A stretch of DNA of 23,930 bases from CAYMST01 sp964393115 (GTDB taxonomy: Bacteria; Bacteroidota; Bacteroidia; Cytophagales; Cyclobacteriaceae): positions 1 through 23,930 of the forward strand of contig CAYMST010000044.1 in NCBI GenBank assembly GCA_964393115.1, in the 5' to 3' direction. Each line of letters begins with the position of its first letter. The first letter of the stretch is position 1. The notes under the pieces are model-generated. The model was not told where the DNA came from. It saw only the letters and a program-made list of their open reading frames with translations, and made no database searches. A program made the position numbers and the translations under genes. This document shows positions 1-7,551 of the stretch, one piece after another.

Positions 1-420
1 AGAAACCAATACAGATATCATTTTACTAGGTTCAGCTGCTAAAATTATTGAGGTACTCAGACTAAATTTGATTTCGTACCTGAGCAAAGTACGGATTTCA
101 TATTTTGTACAATAGGTGAAGAGCAAGGGTGGATAGGTGGCATCACCGTCATCATACTTTTTACCATCCTTCTTGTTAGACTAATCAATCTTGCCGAGAA
201 GCAAAAAGCCCGATTTTCAAGAGTATATGGCTACACTGTGGTATCAATATTGTTTTTCCATTATCTGGTGAACATTGGAATGACGATAGGACTGTTTCCG
301 GTAATTGGTATTCCATTACCCTTCTTTAGTTACGGAGGGTCATCGCTATGGTCTTTTACCATCTTACTATTTATCTTCCTCAAGTTAGATGCCCATAAGA
401 CCCAAGTACTTACACGTTGA
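1..420 (+). CDS. rodA: RodA, 3' end (peptidoglycan glycosyltransferase of the elongasome), frame disturbed at left edge
   Basis: This is the C-terminal part of a SEDS-family protein. RodA polymerises lipid II glycan strands in the inner membrane together with a class B penicillin-binding protein during side-wall growth. Reading from base 52, the sequence begins GTQTKFDFVPEQSTDFIF, a RodA hallmark, followed by GEEQGWIGG, two to three hydrophobic helices and the SEDS signature ending PLPFFSYGGSSL, then a short basic tail. RodA is preferred over FtsW because of the GTQ...FVPEQ segment. The 5' part lies outside the window. In bases 1-51 this frame has three stops (40-42, 49-51 and none usable before), while the next frame (E-T-N-T-D-I-I-L-L-G-S) is open. 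One extra G near 51-53 would join the two frames, so there is a frameshift or sequence error here. The stop codon (418-420) nearly touches the convergent gene. Confidence 0.85.
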
Positions 421-421
421 T

Positions 422-1717
422 TTACTGGTTTGGGACACCACGAAATTTCTTAAAAACGATCTTAAGAAGCTCTTTTACTTCTAGACTATCCATTTTCCAA
501 CTATGCTTTTTAGCGAAATTATTGACCAATAAGTCAACAGCGGCATCAAAGTCCGAGGCTCCTTCGATTTCTGAAAAAGCATGAACCATGTCTGCCTCAC
601 TCCCTCGAAATAACTCGTTTTGGAACATGAAACGTTGATTGATATTCAAACTTTTCAATAGCTCTGTAAGCTGAACCGCCTCTAACTTTTCAGCTAGCGT
701 CGTATTTTCTGATTTTAATTGGTCATTGAGCGTTACTTTCGGTTTTTCGAATTTCTTGTTTAAAATGTCTACTTGCTCATCTTGTTGCTGATCGAAGATA
801 CTTTCCACCTCTTCTGAGACCTCTTCTTTTTGACCTGTAGCTGTTTCCGCTCCTATCTTATCGATAAACGGCTCTTCAACCTTATTCGTAGTTGGCCGAA
901 AGGTTTCTTTTTTCTGTACTGGTACTCGTTGTACCGGCTCTACAGATTTTGCAACTAATGGCGTTTCCGGGTTAGACGCGCTGATTTTGGGGGGAGAGAC
1001 AAGCTCGGTATTCTTCTCTGGTTCATCCTCAAATTGTTGATCAAAAAAGCTAGCATCATCTTCAGCGCCAGCTTCAGGTGTCGCAACATGATAAATCATG
1101 GATTCCGTCAGCTCGACCAGTTCCGACACCATATTGGTAAACTGAGCAGGGTCTTCCACCAGTATGTCTTCACTTGAAAAAATCTTATCAAGCACAGCAA
1201 CAGCAAGTTCTTTATTGACCTCATCAGATTTCTCAGCAAGTTCTTCTAACAATTCCTTATAAATGTGTTGGTTTACTTTAATATATTTCTGTAATGACTT
1301 AAGCTTCTGATAAGAAAAGCTCTCTTCATCCATTTGGTTAAACTCCGCCCAAAAAAATTCATATGGTGAGAACGTTAAGTACAAGGCATCTTGAACAGCG
1401 GCTGTCACCAACACTAGAAAATCTGTTTTATGAATCTCAATATGCTGCGACAAGGTATTCATAAACTGATTTAGTGCTTTTCGAACAGAATCGTGTGAGA
1501 AATTAAAATAAGGACTTTTTATCTTCTCACTTTCTTCCTGCCATTTGACAAAAAGCACTTTTAGAATAAAGAAGTTGATCTGTGGAATAGAAGAAAATTT
1601 CAATATCTCTTTACCCGTAATAATATCCTTATCAGCAAAAAATATCTCTGCGAGTTTTATTCCAAGACTATTGCTATACGAAGTGATCCCCTGGTGATTT
1701 AACTTCAACTGATCCAT
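422..1717 (-). CDS. Uncharacterised Bacteroidota protein with acidic linker and conserved C-terminal helical domain
   Basis: I do not know a function. The ATG at 1715-1717 gives 431 residues. An ATG at 1822 would add 35 residues that look non-coding (Phe/Cys/Asn-rich, no similarity in style to the rest), so I prefer 1717. Residues about 1-210 are mostly helical with no signal peptide or membrane segment. Residues about 213-345 form an acidic, Pro/Gln/Glu-rich linker that looks disordered. Residues about 346-425 form a compact domain with the pattern LNINQRFMFQNELFRG, then a FDAAVDLL helix and a KHSW...VKELLKIVFKKF end. I recognise this domain style from many Bacteroidota proteins of unknown function. 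The protein is probably cytoplasmic. The gene is convergent with rodA (stops one base apart, no terminator visible between them) and divergent from tdk. Gene call sure, role unknown. Confidence 0.85.
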   Translation of the reverse strand: MDQLKLNHQGITSYSNSLGIKLAEIFFADKDIITGKEILKFSSIPQINFFILKVLFVKWQEESEKIKSPYFNFSHDSVRKALNQFMNTLSQHIEIHKTDFLVLVTAAVQDALYLTFSPYEFFWAEFNQMDEESFSYQKLKSLQKYIKVNQHIYKELLEELAEKSDEVNKELAVAVLDKIFSSEDILVEDPAQFTNMVSELVELTESMIYHVATPEAGAEDDASFFDQQFEDEPEKNTELVSPPKISASNPETPLVAKSVEPVQRVPVQKKETFRPTTNKVEEPFIDKIGAETATGQKEEVSEEVESIFDQQQDEQVDILNKKFEKPKVTLNDQLKSENTTLAEKLEAVQLTELLKSLNINQRFMFQNELFRGSEADMVHAFSEIEGASDFDAAVDLLVNNFAKKHSWKMDSLEVKELLKIVFKKFRGVPNQ

Positions 1718-1916
1718 AACACTGGGCTGCTGTTTCTTTAAAATTAACCTAAACCTACAAAAACTATTTGAACAAAAAATGCTAAAATTAATGGGTTCGT
1801 CATTTATTGCTCCTGACTTCAACGCTTAGGTTTTGATAAAGTTCAGCAGATACGAAGTAATCAGACCTGCTAAGAGGTCATTTGTAAAAGATTTCGGAGA
1901 TTTGCAAGACACGTTA

Positions 1917-2519
1917 ATGAGAGCAGAAGGAGAAAATAGCCATCACCACATGACCCCGCCCCACACTAATGGACGGATAGAAGTGATTTGTGGCTCCATG
2001 TTTTCCGGTAAGACAGAAGAGCTTATCCGAAGACTCAAACGTGCCAAAATTGCGCGAAAAAAAATTATTGTCTTTAAGCACTCTATAGACACACGCTACC
2101 ATGCCCGAGATATTGTCTCACACAATAAAACGGGAATGGAGTCAATTCCGGTGACTCAAGCTCAAGACATCCTTCGGCATGTCTCAGATCACGAGGTAAT
2201 TGGGGTAGACGAAGCCCAGTTTTTTGATGCTGATATCATCGATATACTTAACCAACTTGCTAATCAAGGGAAGAGAATAATAGTTGCGGGACTTGAAAAA
2301 GATTATCAAGCGAACCCTTTTGGGTCATTACCTGTCTTAATGGCTATTGCAGAGCAAGTGACAAAACTTCGGGCGATATGCGTAGTTTGCGGTGAAAATG
2401 CTTCATTCTCCTATCGAAAAACAAAAGAAAATACTCAATTACTCGTTGGAGAGGCTGATCACTATGAACCGCGTTGTAGAAACTGTTATTATTTACATGA
2501 AACAGAAGATAGAAATTAA
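1917..2519 (+). CDS. tdk: Thymidine kinase (type II, TK1-like)
   Basis: This enzyme phosphorylates thymidine to dTMP with ATP in the pyrimidine salvage pathway, in the cytoplasm. The sequence shows the P-loop GSMFSGKT directly after IEVIC, the Walker B/catalytic stretch VIGVDEAQFF (Glu as the usual base), the lasso-region motif AGLEKDYQANPF, and a zinc ribbon made of CVVC and RCRNC. From the ATG at 1917 the protein is 200 residues; from the ATG at 1950 it would be 189. Both fit the family, which usually has 10-20 residues before IEVICGSMF. A TTG at 1833 is in frame but adds an unlikely extension. The gene heads the tdk-porZ-recO block, and its last 23 bases overlap the start of porZ, suggesting translational coupling. 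Product certain, exact start not. Confidence 0.95.
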   Translation: MRAEGENSHHHMTPPHTNGRIEVICGSMFSGKTEELIRRLKRAKIARKKIIVFKHSIDTRYHARDIVSHNKTGMESIPVTQAQDILRHVSDHEVIGVDEAQFFDADIIDILNQLANQGKRIIVAGLEKDYQANPFGSLPVLMAIAEQVTKLRAICVVCGENASFSYRKTKENTQLLVGEADHYEPRCRNCYYLHETEDRN

Positions 2520-4680
2520 GCCATTACTTGTTGCCTTAGTTGCTTCCATAGTGACAATAGTGAGTTTTGCAGAAAATATTCCAGTTGGAACTTGGAGAAC
2601 TCACTTCAACTATGCAAATACTAAACAAGTCTTCGCTACTCAGGACCGTATATACGCCTCCTCCCAGCTAGGTGTTTTTTATCAAGATATAAACGATAAA
2701 TCCATACAGGTGGTAACAAAAGCTAACGGACTATCCGATGTAGAAATTAGTGCATTGGATTATGATATTGAATGGGATCTGCTGTTCATTGGCTATACAA
2801 ATGGAAATCTGGATATCGTGCATGATGGTAGAGTTACGAATCTAGACGACTACAAAAACTCGGATATCATCGCCACTAAAAACATTGTGAATACGTTCTT
2901 CTATGACGGCTTTTATTATCTGGTAGCCCAAGCCGGAATCGTTAAGATCGAGGCAAGTAACTTAGAAGTAAAAGAATATATGGATGCCATCGGTCCAAAC
3001 GCCAGCGAAATACAAATTGTTGCCGCCGAATTATGGCGTGATACGCTATACTTAGTTACTGCTGATGAGCTTTTACGAGCTCCACTCAATCAAAACCTAA
3101 ACTTATTAGACTTCAACAACTGGACTCGAACAGATAACAGCCAAAATCTCGCTGGACTAGAAGCCACAAAAATTAATTTATTCAGCTATGCTGGAGAGAA
3201 TGTTTATCTCTGGAATCAAGGAAGCTGGGATGATTTTCAGACTTTTACAAAGCCTGTGCGACGGCTTAAATATTCTGGTGACCATCTTTGGATACTTCGT
3301 CAAGATACCCTCATAAGAGTTAATGTAGAATTAAATACCACACAAGTTCCGTTTCCTAATTTTACCCCAAACGACGTGGTGACCGTTGACCAGGAGATGT
3401 GGGTCGCTACAGAAAGTAATGGTCTTGTCAATATTGACCATTCAGAAAACACCATTTTACCGAGTGGTCCTGCCAATAATGAGATAGTTAGACTGAAGAA
3501 TATCAACAACAACTTATATGCCTTATCACCATACTGGAATGCCAACTTCCAACCAATAGAGCAAAGATTCGTCTCTCAGTTTAGTGCCTCTGGTTGGCAA
3601 ATCGATACTTCTGCTTTGAGTAACTACAGTGATATTACTGCTAATAATGAACTGTTCTTCAGCTCATTTAACGATGGGATATTGAATACTTCAACAAGCG
3701 AGCTTATCTCAGCCGAGAATAGTCCTTTTTCAAATAATAGTGGAAGAACCCTTATTTCTGCAATAGCCACAGACCCTCAAGGTGACTTATGGGTAACTGA
3801 CAACTCTTCTCCGAACTTTTTGTATAAGCTCAACCAAAATCAAGAATGGGAGACCTTTTTACTTCCGGCCTTGGGAACCCGAGTGGTTGAGGAAATTATT
3901 GTAGATGAATTTAATAATATTTGGCTGCGACATCATCCCGATGTTGGAGGCGCGGTAGTTTTTAATCCGTCAAGTCAGGCCACGCTTGTACTAAATCGAA
4001 GCACACTGGAAATAGCAGGTGATGGATTTACATCTATTGCTTTTGACGATGAGTACCAGATATGGTTAGCAACAGGCGCAGGATTATTTAATTTATTTTT
4101 AGATCCTTTCTCACTTGAGGTTTTCGAGGTATTTCAGCCCATTTTTGAAAATAGAATCTTACTAGAAGATCAGTCTATAACAAGCCTGGAAATAGACGCT
4201 GGAAATAGAAAATGGATTGGAACCGAAGAGGGATTATGGCTACTGGACGAAACTCAAGATAAGGTCTTTTACCAGTTTACTGATGAGAATAGCCCATTAC
4301 CATCAGTAAACATCTTCGATACACAGATTATACCCGCGACTGGCGAGATATTTATTGCTACTGATAAAGGTTTGGTCTCGTTTAGAAGCGATGCTACTTC
4401 AAGTCGGGCTTCACATAGCCAAGTAGACATTTTCCCAAACCCAATATTACCTGGCTATACAGGGTCTATCGGAATTAGAGGATTAGTGAGAAATGCTTCA
4501 TTAAAGATCACAACACCAAACGGCAATTTGGTAAAGACCATAAGAGGCTACGGAGGAGGTGCTTCCTGGGACGGCACCAATACCATTAATCAGTCCGTAA
4601 ATACCGGGATCTATTTGCTTTTCAGTACTAGTTCCGATGGTATTGAAACATACGTTGGTAAAATTGCCGTAATCCGTTAA
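2497..4680 (+). CDS. porZ: PorZ-like type IX secretion system surface component (beta-propeller plus CTD)
   Basis: PorZ is part of the cell-surface attachment complex of the type IX secretion system with PorU, PorV and PorQ. In Porphyromonas gingivalis it helps attach anionic LPS to secreted cargo; in an organism without that LPS the linked glycan would differ. The chosen start (ATG 2497) gives 727 residues beginning with a signal peptide (K-rich N-terminus, hydrophobic core, probable cleavage after SFA at about residue 25). The mature protein opens with IPVGTWRTHFNYANT and NGLSDVEISALDYD, typical of PorZ, followed by two-component-regulator-type propeller repeats (several LWVTD/IWLATGAGLF/WIGTEEGLWLL units). 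The last ~85 residues are a T9SS C-terminal domain (DIFPNPILPGYTG, then GNLVKTI, ending GKIAVIR). The start lies inside tdk, and recO begins one base after the stop. The porZ-recO pairing supports the call. Confidence 0.9.
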   Translation: MKQKIEIKPLLVALVASIVTIVSFAENIPVGTWRTHFNYANTKQVFATQDRIYASSQLGVFYQDINDKSIQVVTKANGLSDVEISALDYDIEWDLLFIGYTNGNLDIVHDGRVTNLDDYKNSDIIATKNIVNTFFYDGFYYLVAQAGIVKIEASNLEVKEYMDAIGPNASEIQIVAAELWRDTLYLVTADELLRAPLNQNLNLLDFNNWTRTDNSQNLAGLEATKINLFSYAGENVYLWNQGSWDDFQTFTKPVRRLKYSGDHLWILRQDTLIRVNVELNTTQVPFPNFTPNDVVTVDQEMWVATESNGLVNIDHSENTILPSGPANNEIVRLKNINNNLYALSPYWNANFQPIEQRFVSQFSASGWQIDTSALSNYSDITANNELFFSSFNDGILNTSTSELISAENSPFSNNSGRTLISAIATDPQGDLWVTDNSSPNFLYKLNQNQEWETFLLPALGTRVVEEIIVDEFNNIWLRHHPDVGGAVVFNPSSQATLVLNRSTLEIAGDGFTSIAFDDEYQIWLATGAGLFNLFLDPFSLEVFEVFQPIFENRILLEDQSITSLEIDAGNRKWIGTEEGLWLLDETQDKVFYQFTDENSPLPSVNIFDTQIIPATGEIFIATDKGLVSFRSDATSSRASHSQVDIFPNPILPGYTGSIGIRGLVRNASLKITTPNGNLVKTIRGYGGGASWDGTNTINQSVNTGIYLLFSTSSDGIETYVGKIAVIR

Positions 4681-4681
4681 G

Positions 4682-5338
4682 ATGCTTGCAAAGACACGAG
4701 GTATAGTGCTAAGCTTTGTCAAGTTCAAAGAGACTTCGATCATAGTCAAAATCATAACCGAAAAGTTTGGCCTTCAATCTTATATTGTCAATGGTATTCG
4801 TAGCCAAAAGGCGCATGCCAAAATGGCGATTTATCAACCTTTGACACTATTAGACCTTGTTGTTTACAAAAATCCAACCAAATCGATCAATAGAATCTCC
4901 GAAGTAAAAATTGAGTATCCGCTAAAAACTATTCCTTTCGACATACGAAAAAGTACGATCGCTATATTTTTAGTGGAGTTCTTGAGCAAGTGTATTCATG
5001 AAAATGAAACTTCAGAGGAAGAGTTTGAATTTATTTACCAATCGATTCTACTCTTTGATAACCAGAAAGATAACTATGAAAATTTTCATTTGAATTTCAT
5101 AATCGACCTATCCGCTTACCTAGGGTTTGACATCAGGGAAGACAGAGAAAGCCTTCAGGAACAGCTAGATCCCCATTTAACACAATATCTTTCTAGCTTA
5201 TATGCAAAACAGGAGGTCAAAGCAAATGGTAAAATTCGTAATACAGCATTGGATTTATTACTCAATCATTACCACATTCACATGAATTGGAGTTCAAATT
5301 TAAAATCTGTTAATGTACTCCAACAAATTTTCTCATAA
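4682..5338 (+). CDS. recO: DNA repair protein RecO
   Basis: RecO works with RecR (and RecF) to load RecA on SSB-coated single-stranded DNA during gap repair in the cytoplasm. The 218-residue protein has the family's N-terminal OB-fold pattern: TRGIVLSFVKFKETSIIVKI, then a GLQSYIVNGIRSQK strand/loop with basic residues, then YQPLTLLDLVVY. The rest is the helical domain, with LVEFLSKCIHENE and a C-terminal half in which the YLGFDI motif follows a FHLNFIIDLSAYLG helix. No zinc-binding cysteine cluster is evident, as in many Bacteroidota RecO proteins. The ATG sits one base after the porZ stop, so it is almost surely co-transcribed and translationally coupled. Length is at the short end of the usual range (about 220-250). 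Confidence 0.93.
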   Translation: MLAKTRGIVLSFVKFKETSIIVKIITEKFGLQSYIVNGIRSQKAHAKMAIYQPLTLLDLVVYKNPTKSINRISEVKIEYPLKTIPFDIRKSTIAIFLVEFLSKCIHENETSEEEFEFIYQSILLFDNQKDNYENFHLNFIIDLSAYLGFDIREDRESLQEQLDPHLTQYLSSLYAKQEVKANGKIRNTALDLLLNHYHIHMNWSSNLKSVNVLQQIFS

Positions 5339-5394
5339 ATTGTTATTCCAATCCAATATCGTGAGCTTTATTGAATACAAATAATCTTATCGAT

Positions 5395-5865
5395 ATGAAA
5401 ATTTTCCAAATCTCAATTATCGCCTTAGTGGTTGTGGCTGCAGCATGTACTCCTTCCAAGAAAAAAGAGCAGAGTACTGAAGCTGAAGCACCAACTGCGC
5501 AAAGCGAGGTCACTACAGAACCAACGAGCACAGAACCAAAAGTATTTTTCAAAAATATCACTGAAGGGGATACCGTCTCTACACCTGTTTATGTTGAAAT
5601 GGGAGTTGAGGGCATGGAAATTAAACCAGCAGGTGCGATTGAAGAAGGAAGTGGACATCACCATATCCTTATCAATCAATCCTCATGGCCTGAAGGACAA
5701 GTGATACCAGCGTCTGACTCTACCATTCACTTCGGAAAAGGTCAAACAGAAACTCAACTAGAATTAGAAGCAGGTGAATATACGATTTCACTGCAGTTTG
5801 CCAATGGAGCTCATCAATCTTACGGTGAGAAAATGGCAGCTTCAGTGAAAGTGGTTGTTAAATAA
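5395..5865 (+). CDS. DUF4399 domain lipoprotein
   Basis: The protein has 156 residues. The N-terminus MKIFQISIIALVVVAAAC is a lipoprotein signal with the lipobox VAAAC, so it is expected to be lipid-anchored in the cell envelope. A low-complexity linker rich in Thr, Glu, Ser and Ala (residues about 20-50) precedes a single domain with VFFKNITEGDTVSTPVYVEMGVEGM, GSGHHHILIN and the ending EAGEYTISLQFANGAHQSYG. These are the hallmarks of the DUF4399 family. The HHH cluster could bind metal, but that is inference. The ATG at 5395 is chosen because it begins the signal peptide; an upstream in-frame TTG (5371) only adds residues before it. It lies 56 bases after recO and is the last gene before the terminator at 5961, so it may end the tdk operon. 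Confidence 0.85.
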   Translation: MKIFQISIIALVVVAAACTPSKKKEQSTEAEAPTAQSEVTTEPTSTEPKVFFKNITEGDTVSTPVYVEMGVEGMEIKPAGAIEEGSGHHHILINQSSWPEGQVIPASDSTIHFGKGQTETQLELEAGEYTISLQFANGAHQSYGEKMAASVKVVVK

Positions 5866-5960
5866 AGGTAAGTCCTCATATGAAGGGTTACCGGAAATTA
5901 AGCTTCTTGATATTCCAAAATTGGTGTAACTAATTTTTGGTGTATTCAAATGAAATATTA

Positions 5961-6000
5961 GGTTAGAGGTTAGACTATAGTCCAACCTCTAACCTTTTTT
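5961..6000 (+). terminator. Strong intrinsic terminator after the tdk-porZ-recO-DUF4399 block
   Basis: An 11-bp perfect stem, GGTTAGAGGTT (5961-5971) with AACCTCTAACC (5984-5994), encloses GACTATAGTC, which is itself self-complementary and can extend the stem. A run of six T follows (5995-6000). It lies 95 bases after the DUF4399 stop. Confidence 0.9.
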
Positions 6001-6100
6001 ACGAAGTCTATTGAAGAGCTAGATATAATATCTAGCAGTATGCCATTCAAACAACTCTTTTGTGTAACTATCCTATGGATTCCATATAAAACCTATTTTA
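6001..6100 (+). repeat. Degenerate ~100-bp direct repeat, copy 1 (left of the oxygenase gene)
   Basis: It aligns by eye with 7315-7420 over its length with a few small gaps. Shared blocks include aagtc-att-ga-gag, gatataa-atc, tatgcc/tacgcc, ttcaaac, ctttt-tgt, and ctatggatt-catataa. Identity is roughly 70 percent by eye. It starts directly after the T-run of the upstream terminator. Confidence 0.6.
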
Positions 6101-6323
6101 GAAGCAATAGTAATTGAGTTATGCACTACTATAACAAATATCCTAGTGCGCAAGCTCATTTTATGGATTCTATGTAATTACCAATCAGCCACTTGTTCAC
6201 CAAAGCATCAATATTTCATTTATCCTTAATTGAATGCTATTGGTTATTGCTTAAAAAATTAGTCGCTTTGCAAACCTTCTTTGTAGTCGGAAGGCTATTA
6301 ATCATTCAAGTAGTTGATATTCT

Positions 6324-7271
6324 ATGAGCACTATACCTTCTTTGGATCTTAAGGATTTTACTTCAAAAGGACCTGACTCCCGTTCTAAGTTCGTTCATGA
6401 CCTAGGAACAGCCTTTACCGAAACTGGCTTCGTAGCTATTTCAAATCATTTTTTGAAAGAGGAAGTAGAAAAAGAAGCATATGATCACATCAAAGCCTTT
6501 TTTAGCCTGAGCGATACGGTCAAGCAACGATACGAACGTCCTGATCTTTTTGGTCAGCGTGGATACATCTCAAAAAGAAAAGAACACGCCAAAGGACAGA
6601 AAGTAGGGGATTTAAAAGAGTTTTATCACTTTGGACAACCGCTAAGCTCTATAGAACTCGTTTCACTTGGTTACCCAGAAAATGTTTGGCCTCAAGAGGT
6701 AGACGCCTTAAAAAAGTCAGCTATCACCGTTTATGAGTCACTGCAGAAAACAGGAGTTGTCCTATTGCAAGCCATAGCCATTTACTTAGGCCTGAAAGAG
6801 AATCACTTTAATGAATTTGTGATTAAAGGAAACAGCATCCTTCGCGCAATTCATTACTTCCCCTTAAGTGAAAAAGAGGAGGAAGGTGCAGTACGTGCAG
6901 CAGCACATGGTGACATTAACCTCATAACCTTACTCATGGGTGCCAGTGCCGAAGGATTAGAAATTCAACATCGAAATGGAGATTGGGTACCGGTAACGGC
7001 ACTGAAAGATCACATTGTAGTAAATGTGGGAGATATGTTATCGCGATATACCAATGACAAACTGCGCTCCACCATTCATCGGGTAGTAAACCCACCAGCC
7101 ACGAATAAAAACAGTAGTAGGTATTCCTTTCCATTCTTTATGCATCCGGTTGCTACCATGCACTTAAATTGCTTACCAAACTGTATTGATGGCAACCATA
7201 CAAAGAAATATGAAGATATAACCGCCGGTGAATTCCTGACTCAGCGACTGAAAGAAATTGGTTTGAAATAA
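6324..7271 (+). CDS. 2-oxoglutarate/Fe(II)-dependent oxygenase, isopenicillin N synthase-like family
   Basis: This is a cytoplasmic non-haem iron oxygenase of unknown substrate, 315 residues, a normal length for the family. The N-terminal DIOX_N-type domain runs from IPSLDLKDFTS through GFVAISNHF to about residue 115. The catalytic double-stranded beta-helix carries the iron ligands H195-x-D197 (AAHGDINLITLL) and H252 (STIHRVVNPP). The 2-oxoglutarate/substrate carboxylate motif R-x-S is R266/S268 (RYSFPFF). All key residues are present, so it should be active. Bacterial members act on small metabolites or amino acids; nothing in the neighbourhood fixes the substrate. It stands alone between two intergenic regions carrying related repeats, with no visible operon partner. 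Confidence 0.88.
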   Translation: MSTIPSLDLKDFTSKGPDSRSKFVHDLGTAFTETGFVAISNHFLKEEVEKEAYDHIKAFFSLSDTVKQRYERPDLFGQRGYISKRKEHAKGQKVGDLKEFYHFGQPLSSIELVSLGYPENVWPQEVDALKKSAITVYESLQKTGVVLLQAIAIYLGLKENHFNEFVIKGNSILRAIHYFPLSEKEEEGAVRAAAHGDINLITLLMGASAEGLEIQHRNGDWVPVTALKDHIVVNVGDMLSRYTNDKLRSTIHRVVNPPATNKNSSRYSFPFFMHPVATMHLNCLPNCIDGNHTKKYEDITAGEFLTQRLKEIGLK

Positions 7272-7314
7272 ACAATGTGGCTCTACTTCTTGTCTTCAAG
7301 GTCACATTATGATC

Positions 7315-7420
7315 ACGTAAAGTCCATTTTGAGAGTTGATATAAAATCATGCCGTACGCCTTTCAAACTAATTCTTTTATGTACTTACCTTATGGATTAC
7401 ATATAATCAGGTTTTATTTT
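7315..7420 (+). repeat. Degenerate ~100-bp direct repeat, copy 2 (right of the oxygenase gene)
   Basis: This is the partner of 6001-6100 in the same orientation. It begins acgtaaagtccatt and includes gatataaaatc, tttcaaac, cttatggattacatataatc and ends in a T-rich stretch. It lies 44 bases after the oxygenase stop, inside the 280-base gap before the ChrA-family gene. The rest of that gap holds an AT-rich stretch with a ttgaca-like word near 7449 and no clear TAnnTTTG box. Confidence 0.6.
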
Positions 7421-7551
7421 GGTTAAACTTCAATTCTTTATATCGTTATTGACAAAAAAAGGAGATGTATTGCTATTGGCGATTCTGACGTTGTACTTTG
7501 TACAATTATATGATGGATTCCTTCTAAGAGTTTATAGGAAACGTATACATA

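Larger units (their letters stand above)
5866..6323. other. Intergenic region before the oxygenase gene
   Basis: These 458 bases hold the terminator at 5961-6000, a ~100-bp repeat copy (6001-6100) related to one at 7315-7420, and a further short motif copy at 6161-6180. A weak promoter candidate for the oxygenase gene is TTG (6240-6242) with TCGCTTTG (6263-6270), one base off the TAnnTTTG consensus. I see no open frame worth calling and no RNA gene. Confidence 0.6.

Noticed and set aside
1718..1822. 35-residue N-terminal extension of the protein at 422-1717
   Set aside because: The extra residues are Phe/Cys/Asn-rich and unlike the rest. The downstream ATG begins a well-behaved sequence and leaves room for a divergent promoter region with tdk.
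1833..1916. TTG-initiated extension of thymidine kinase
   Set aside because: It would give an unusually long N-terminus before the P-loop, and ATG starts at 1917 and 1950 fit the family length better.
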